Positions 18,452 to 22,436 of a stretch of DNA of 22,436 nucleotides are shown piece after piece. A program made the translations under genes and the position numbers. The stretch spans positions 1 through 22,436 of the forward strand of contig JADHTP010000017.1 in assembly GCA_016784945.1 (NCBI GenBank). Reading direction: 5' to 3'. This stretch comes from Deltaproteobacteria bacterium. GTDB taxonomy: Bacteria > Myxococcota_A > UBA9042 > DTJE01. The notes beneath the pieces were generated by a model. The model saw only the letters and a program-made list of their open reading frames with translations. It did no database searches and was not told where the DNA came from. The number at the start of each line of letters is the position of its first letter. Positions within the stretch are counted from its first letter, which is position 1.

Positions 18452-18729
18452 GGGCGACCCGGGTGAGTCGCCCCTACAAGGGGGGTCATAGGGGGGCTGC
18501 GCCCCCCTTGAGTAAGAGTTGCGCAAATCGCAGGGCCGCGCACCAGCGCCGGCCCGAGATTAGCGCCCGTAGCAGCGACGGAGTCGATGCGACCAGGGGG
18601 GTCATAGGGGGGCTGCGCCCCCCTTGAGTAAGAGATGCGCAAATCGCAGGGCCGCGCACCAGCGCCGGCCCGAGATTAGCGCCCGTAGCAGCGACCAAGT
18701 CGATGCGACCAGGGGGGTCATAGGGGGGC
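18452..18729. repeat. 116-bp-period palindromic repeat array, right locus (two full periods plus edge)
   Basis: The GGGGGGTCATAGGGGGG core recurs at about 18480, 18596 and 18712, exactly 116 bp apart. GCCCGAGATTAGC recurs at 18552 and 18668. Each unit has the same C-rich hairpin (GGGGGGC-TGC-GCCCCCC) as the left locus, plus the GTAG..CGAC..GTCG hairpin in decayed form (CGACGGAGTCGATGCGACC). The array begins with a variant hairpin, GGGCGAC-CCGGGTGA-GTCGCCC. Positions 18465-18518 equal 30-83. Adjacent units are more alike to each other than to the left locus, suggesting local duplication. The array ends abruptly at the LysE coding sequence. Confidence 0.92.
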
Positions 18730-19302
18730 GCCCTGGTGGACATCGTCTATTGCATGGCGGCCGTGGCCGGCCTCGGGGCTGTTTTCCACAATCGACCCTG
18801 GCTCGAAGAGGCTTTCCTGGGTATGGGCGGCTGTGTGCTCATGGTGTTCGGGCTCTACACCGCCCGCACGCGCCCCCTGGAGGATGACCCCTCTTCAGAC
18901 AGGACGAACGTCCACGCGCGGGGCCTGCTGGCCTCGGTGACCGTGGGAATACTGATCAGCGTAGCCAATCCCGCGCTGGTCATTTCCTGGGTGCTGCTGG
19001 CCGGGACGGTCCTGAGCGGGTACAGCACCCTGGAGTCCCTGCTGGCGGGCCTCGGAGTCTTCCTGGGCGTGTTCGGCTGGTTCTGCACCATCGGCTGGCT
19101 GGCCCACAAGGGCCGCGTGAAACTGGGTGCCCGGGCGGTGTGGATTCCCCGGATCGCCGGTGTCCTGCTGGTGGCCTACGGCGCCTACCCCAAATCCACC
19201 GTCAAATCTGCGTCAGAGACGGTGGACACGAGTGCTTTGGCAAGGCAGCAGGCCGATTTGGGCGCAGGCGTACTGGATGTACGTCGAGCACCAAATTGGT
19301 GA
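18724..19302 (+). pseudogene. LysE-family translocator, 5'-truncated
   Basis: The reading frame enters from the repeat, where an in-frame TAG (18721-18723) sits inside the repeat core, and continues GALVDIVYCMAAVAGLGAVF. This is the internal GxxxxD helix of LysE/RhtB amino-acid exporters. The usual first 55-60 residues with the PGP motif are missing. Four membrane-spanning stretches remain: near VDIVYCMAAVAGLG, FLGMGGCVLMVFGLY, LLASVTVGILISVANPALVISW (the family N-P motif) and IAGVLLVAYGAY. After YGAY (about 19190) the sequence turns hydrophilic and reads through a hairpin element. GTG 18736 could start a fragment, but a working exporter is unlikely. Confidence 0.75.
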
Positions 19303-19363
19303 AGATAACGCAGCCAAAGTGCCGTAGCCGTCGTCGAATCGCGATGCAGGCGGTGGATTTGGG
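19189..19363. repeat. 175-bp segment bounded by 13-bp inverted repeats with a nested hairpin inside
   Basis: CCCAAATCCACCG (19189-19201) is the exact inverse of CGGTGGATTTGGG (19351-19363). Inside, ATTTGG (19256-19261), CGTAC (19269-19273), GTACG (19279-19283) and CCAAAT (19291-19296) form a symmetric two-stem hairpin with 7-nt internal loops on both sides. No homologous copy is in the window. It begins exactly where LysE similarity ends, so it looks like an inserted non-coding element. No coding function is seen in 19303-19408. Confidence 0.55.
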
Positions 19364-19408
19364 CTACCTGGTGGGAAGGGTCAGCGTGGTCTGGGCCATG
19401 GGGCCCGG

Positions 19409-20371
19409 CTAGGAGCTGAAATTCTTGAAGATGCCCTCGGCCTGCTCCACCATGTCGTGGATGATCTCGGCCGCCGGCTTGACCTCGTTCATCAGGCCCA
19501 CTCCCTGGGAAATGTAGTTCATCCCCACGTCCGTTTCCCCGTCGAAATAGACCTTCTCGCTCTGTGCGCCCACGATGAGGGGCAGCATTTCCTCCAGGTT
19601 GCCCCCCTTTTCGTCCATTTCGTGGACCTTGAGGGCTGCCTCGTTCTTGAATGCCCGGTGGGTGGCGCCGATGGAACGCATTACCAGCGTGGTGTCGTAG
19701 ATGCTGGCTTCGCACAGCTTCTTCCGCACGTTCTCGTGGATCTCGCACTCCTCGGCCAGCACCAGTCGGCTGGCGAAGATGACGCCGTCCGCACCCAGGG
19801 CAAGCAGCGCGGCCAGTCCCCGACCATCCACCACGCCGCCGCCGCCGATCACCGGGACGTTCACTGCTTCCTTGGTGGCCGGGACCAGCACCATGGTGGT
19901 GATGTCGTACTTCCCGGTGGCCCCGCCGTTTTCGTAACCCACCACCGTAAGGGCATCGGCCCCCATCCTTTCCGCCCTCTGGGCATGGCGGATTGCCGCG
20001 CTCTTGTGCATCCATTTCACGCCCGAGGACTTGATGTTGTTTACCAGGTCCTCCGGCAGTTCGTGGCCAGAGGTCTCCACGATGGGGATCCCCTCCTCCA
20101 GGAGGATGTCCAGGTAGTCCTGGTTGTCGATGGGGCGGATCATGGGGAACAGGCAGAGGTTCACGGCCACGGGCTTGTCCGTGAGGTCCTTGATCTTCTT
20201 CAGTTCGTCCCGGAACTCCTCGCGATTCTTGTAGATGGCCGACGCCAGGACCCCCACGGCACCCGCTTCGGAGATGGCGGCCACGAGGCGCGCCCTGGAC
20301 AGAAACATCATGGCGCCACCCACGATGGGATACTCGATGTTCAGCAGGTCGGTAATCGCGGTCTTCAGCAT
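19409..20371 (-). CDS. NMO/2-nitropropane dioxygenase-like FMN oxidoreductase (320 aa)
   Basis: This is a TIM-barrel flavoprotein of the nitronate monooxygenase / FabK superfamily. The N-terminus (LLNIEYPIVGGAMMFLSRARLVAAISEAGAVGVLAS) and the FMN-phosphate loop (VPVIGGGGVVDGRGLAALLALGADGV) are textbook. The segment that in nitronate monooxygenases reads GGHxG is here YENGGATGKYD, with Ala where the catalytic His normally lies. It may therefore use another substrate, for example as an NAD(P)H-dependent quinone or enoyl-type reductase. ATG at 20371 has AAAGGGGAC upstream. The length is normal (about 310-370). It lies 52 nt beyond the stop of the co-directional 609-residue lipoprotein gene and could be transcribed with it. 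Confidence 0.88.
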   Translation of the reverse strand: MLKTAITDLLNIEYPIVGGAMMFLSRARLVAAISEAGAVGVLASAIYKNREEFRDELKKIKDLTDKPVAVNLCLFPMIRPIDNQDYLDILLEEGIPIVETSGHELPEDLVNNIKSSGVKWMHKSAAIRHAQRAERMGADALTVVGYENGGATGKYDITTMVLVPATKEAVNVPVIGGGGVVDGRGLAALLALGADGVIFASRLVLAEECEIHENVRKKLCEASIYDTTLVMRSIGATHRAFKNEAALKVHEMDEKGGNLEEMLPLIVGAQSEKVYFDGETDVGMNYISQGVGLMNEVKPAAEIIHDMVEQAEGIFKNFSS

Positions 20372-20423
20372 GAACCGTCCCCTTTCAAGGCCGTTGGAGG
20401 ATAGCGGAAATCATCGCGCGGGG

Positions 20424-22253
20424 CTAGAGATCCGGCCCGATGAAGCCGTGGTAGCGGCCCATCCAGTAGGCCAGCAGGTAGTCGCCGGGGAAATGCACGT
20501 CGATCTTCACCTCGGAACAGTTCTGGCGCTGGTAGGGCCCGCCCCACCACAGGAATTTACTGACGCACCGTTCGGCCACGGGAATGGGAAACTCCGTCTG
20601 CGACCCACCCAGGCGACCATCGCAGAAGTGTTCGTGGGTGGCGTAGGTGTCGGCGTCCTTGATGTGCTTGGAAGCCGGGTACTGCTTCAGGCTGCAGATG
20701 GCGTCATCCACGGCCTGGTGGTCGGGCCCGTCACTCCCCGGTCCCAGTCGCTTGAAGGCCGCCCACACGAAATTGTACCAGGCGTTGCCGTGCAGGATGA
20801 GGGCCCGCGGGCTGTTGAAACGCATCACCTCCGTGTCGAACACCTCCTGCATGACCTCCCTGACCGCCGGGTCGTTTTCGAACCACAACAGGTTGTGGAT
20901 GTAGGACAGGAGCATGGAGTAGTTGTTGAAGTTGCTCTTGCAGCCGCCGTGGGGGCCGTTGTACATGAGCATCATGTTCAGGAAGTCCGTGTAGGGCTCG
21001 AAGGGCTCCAGTTCCCACTTCAGGCACTCGTTCTTGCCGGCCTTCTGCAGCAGGCAGTTGTCATAGAAGTCCAGGATCTTCTGGTTGCCGGACACCTCGG
21101 CCGTCATCTTCAGAAAGCCCAGGGACTCGGTCGCAAGGAACCCGGGGCTGTCGGCTATGGACGTGATCCAGAACTTGCCGTGCTCCGTGACCCGGCCGTC
21201 CCAGTCCACGATGGCCAGGTCATTGTCCACCAGGTGCAACCCCACCTTTTCCAGCAGGTCCTTCACCGTGGCCTGCACACCGGGGTCGTCCACCAGCTTT
21301 GCCAGGGCGCCCAGGGCGAACATGTGGCCCGCGTATTCGTCCTGGGACACGTTGTCCAGCCAGCACCAGCCCACGAACTTGTCGAGCCCGCAGTGGTCCG
21401 AAGTCACCCATTCCATGGTGTCCCCGTCCACGGTTTCCACGCAACCCGTCGCGCCCACCCGCACCCACCGGTTGTCGTCCTTCTCCACGTCGGGGATGTA
21501 GTGCTTCAGGTCCGCGGGGCAATTCACCCCGGGGACGTCCGGCGGCACGTACTGGCGCGTGAACACGCCGGGCACGCCGGTGATATCCATGCGGACGACC
21601 TCGCCCACCAGGAGGTCCTTGATAACGTCCAGCACCGCCGCGTCCTTCGTCACGGCATAACGGTAGGCCTGGGATGCCAGGTACAGGCCGTTCCACAGTC
21701 CGTCGTTTTCGCCGGACCAGTACTCCTCCATGTCCTCCCAGGTCGCCTCGGACTCGGGCACGGCCGGCTCCCAGCAGGGTGGGGTCTTCCCCTGCGGACA
21801 GGTCACTTCCACCCGATTGATGCGCCCGCTCATGATCCACCCCGCCTTGGGATGGATGTGCATCCGTACCGCGATGTCGTCGTAGTACGCCGCCTTCTGG
21901 GCCAGCGTTTCCGGCGTGGCCAGGGGGTCGTCGGTGCAGACGCCCCACTGAGGGCTTCCGTAGGTCCAGGGATCGACGCAGGCGCCGTTCTCGCACAGGC
22001 GGCCCTGTTCCTTCATGCACTGGACCTCGGTCCAGGCGCCCCCGCTGCACCGGCGCAAAACGTACCCGTTTTCGTAGCATTCCCAATCGTCATCGAGGCA
22101 TCCGGGCTCCCCGGTGTCGCCCCCATCGGGCACGTCCACGGTTCCCGCGTCCTGCGGGTCCACACCCCCGGGATCATCCCCGCCCCCCCCGCCAAAACTG
22201 CAGGAAATGACTGCCGCCAGAAGGAAAACCGGGCCCATCGTCACCTGTCTCAT
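20424..22253 (-). CDS. Large lipoprotein of unknown function (609 aa)
   Basis: The N-terminus is MRQVTMGPVFLLAAVISC, a lipobox with the lipidated Cys at residue 18, followed by a Gly/Asp/Pro tether rich in DPGG and DGGD. A second ATG five codons on has AGGTGA before it, but would remove the only positive charge of the signal. Residues about 50-95 hold a Cys-rich module (CLDDDWECYENGYVLRRCSG, then CMKEQGRLCENGACVD) of the kind repeated in myxobacterial surface proteins. The remaining 500 residues look helical with many Trp/Tyr/His, such as WSGENDGLWNGLYLASQAYRY, KFVGWCWLDNVSQDEYAGHMFALG and FLWWGGPYQRQNCSEV. That suggests an alpha-barrel (glycan-lyase or hydrolase-like) fold, though no catalytic signature is certain. 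It is probably outer-membrane or surface anchored. Confidence 0.8.
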   Translation of the reverse strand: MRQVTMGPVFLLAAVISCSFGGGGGDDPGGVDPQDAGTVDVPDGGDTGEPGCLDDDWECYENGYVLRRCSGGAWTEVQCMKEQGRLCENGACVDPWTYGSPQWGVCTDDPLATPETLAQKAAYYDDIAVRMHIHPKAGWIMSGRINRVEVTCPQGKTPPCWEPAVPESEATWEDMEEYWSGENDGLWNGLYLASQAYRYAVTKDAAVLDVIKDLLVGEVVRMDITGVPGVFTRQYVPPDVPGVNCPADLKHYIPDVEKDDNRWVRVGATGCVETVDGDTMEWVTSDHCGLDKFVGWCWLDNVSQDEYAGHMFALGALAKLVDDPGVQATVKDLLEKVGLHLVDNDLAIVDWDGRVTEHGKFWITSIADSPGFLATESLGFLKMTAEVSGNQKILDFYDNCLLQKAGKNECLKWELEPFEPYTDFLNMMLMYNGPHGGCKSNFNNYSMLLSYIHNLLWFENDPAVREVMQEVFDTEVMRFNSPRALILHGNAWYNFVWAAFKRLGPGSDGPDHQAVDDAICSLKQYPASKHIKDADTYATHEHFCDGRLGGSQTEFPIPVAERCVSKFLWWGGPYQRQNCSEVKIDVHFPGDYLLAYWMGRYHGFIGPDL

Positions 22254-22392
22254 GGCACATCCAGGAAGGTCCGAAGGAAAGAGCCTCTGAAGTCTAACAT
22301 ATTGGTCACAATAGCAAATCCAGTCATGATGTTGGCACGCTCAAGAATAACGATATAGGCTTGACCCCCGGGTCAAATAGGAGGAACCATTA
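22254..22392. promoter_or_regulatory. Divergent intergenic region with a candidate promoter for the rightmost gene
   Basis: This AT-rich 139-bp gap separates the minus lipoprotein from the partial plus gene. TTGGCA (22332-22337), a 16-nt spacer and TATAGG (22354-22359) form a plausible plus-strand promoter with a start near 22366. AGGAGG (22379-22384) lies eight nt before the ATG. No convincing promoter toward the minus gene was picked out. Confidence 0.45.
22361..22376. promoter_or_regulatory. Palindromic candidate operator
   Basis: TTGACCC-CC-GGGTCAA is a perfect 7-bp inverted repeat with a 2-bp centre. It directly follows the candidate -10 and covers the predicted transcription start, a usual position for a repressor dimer. 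It ends two bases before the SD. Confidence 0.45.
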
Positions 22393-22436
22393 ATGAGAGT
22401 CGGTAAACTCAGTATATTCACGGCGACTCTCCTGGC
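22393..22436 (+). CDS. 5' end of a probable secreted protein (partial)
   Basis: ATG follows AGGAGG by eight nt. The 14 complete codons read MRVGKLSIFTATLL, a basic start plus hydrophobic stretch consistent with a signal peptide. The window ends here, so the product cannot be named. Confidence 0.55.
   Translation, partial: MRVGKLSIFTATLL

Noticed and set aside
18452..18729. Possible CRISPR array because of regularly spaced repeats
   Set aside because: The whole 116-bp unit is repeated, including what would be spacers. There are no unique spacers and no cas genes.
18736..19302. Complete small membrane protein starting at GTG 18736
   Set aside because: Alignment with the LysE topology shows the start lies mid-protein, and no SD precedes it; the upstream sequence is repeat DNA.
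20235..22358. A frame of about 700 codons on the plus strand opposite the 609-residue lipoprotein and part of the flavin oxidoreductase
   Set aside because: It spans two convincing minus-strand genes, has an HVH/GVG-rich shadow composition and has no motif.
22361..22366. TTGACC as a -35 element
   Set aside because: A matching -10 would fall over the start codon. The sequence is better explained as half of the palindrome.

Overview
The window is GC-rich bacterial chromosome, densely coding on both strands. The dnaG-rpoD pair, large cysteine-bearing lipoproteins with Gly/Asp/Pro-rich N-terminal linkers, a TPR-plus-beta-barrel envelope protein and a HEAT-repeat secreted protein suggest a Gram-negative of the Myxococcota or former Deltaproteobacteria type. 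That placement is inference from gene style; no rRNA is present and no search was run.

Layout. 1-163: palindromic tandem repeat. 200-1654 (-): an unrecognised 484-residue protein, divergent from 1776-4046 (+), a secreted HEAT-repeat protein. 4068-8251 (-): one co-directional block, read from the right as panD, a coiled-coil protein, a GNAT acetyltransferase, a small lipoprotein and a TPR/beta-barrel protein. The last four genes abut or overlap by 1-4 nt. The block is followed by a stranded Ser/Thr kinase catalytic-loop fragment. 8467-10449 (+): a large lipoprotein. 10554-12808 (+): a DAGK-type lipid kinase coupled to a CCA/poly(A) nucleotidyltransferase. 12994-18417 (+): the information-processing operon dnaG-rpoD-folC plus a DJ-1/PfpI gene, with a good sigma70-type promoter (TTGATT-17-TAATAT) ahead of dnaG. 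18452-18729: a second, longer array of the repeat seen at 1-163, which ends inside a decapitated LysE-family exporter gene. 19409-20371 (-): an NMO-like flavin oxidoreductase. 20424-22253 (-): a 609-residue lipoprotein. 22393-end (+): the first codons of a divergent, probably secreted protein, preceded by a promoter and a near-perfect palindrome.

The housekeeping genes (panD, CCA enzyme, dnaG, rpoD, folC) look intact. The accessory interest lies in three repeat elements: a 116-bp-period palindromic array at two loci 18 kb apart; a 45-bp sequence present as an inverted pair, once with 15-bp terminal inverted repeats, each copy directly beside a promoter; and a 13-bp inverted repeat enclosing a nested hairpin at the broken 3' end of the LysE gene. 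Two gene relics (kinase and LysE) mark recombination points. I see no CRISPR array, intact transposase, phage gene, tRNA or recognisable defence system, and no convincing new multi-gene system.
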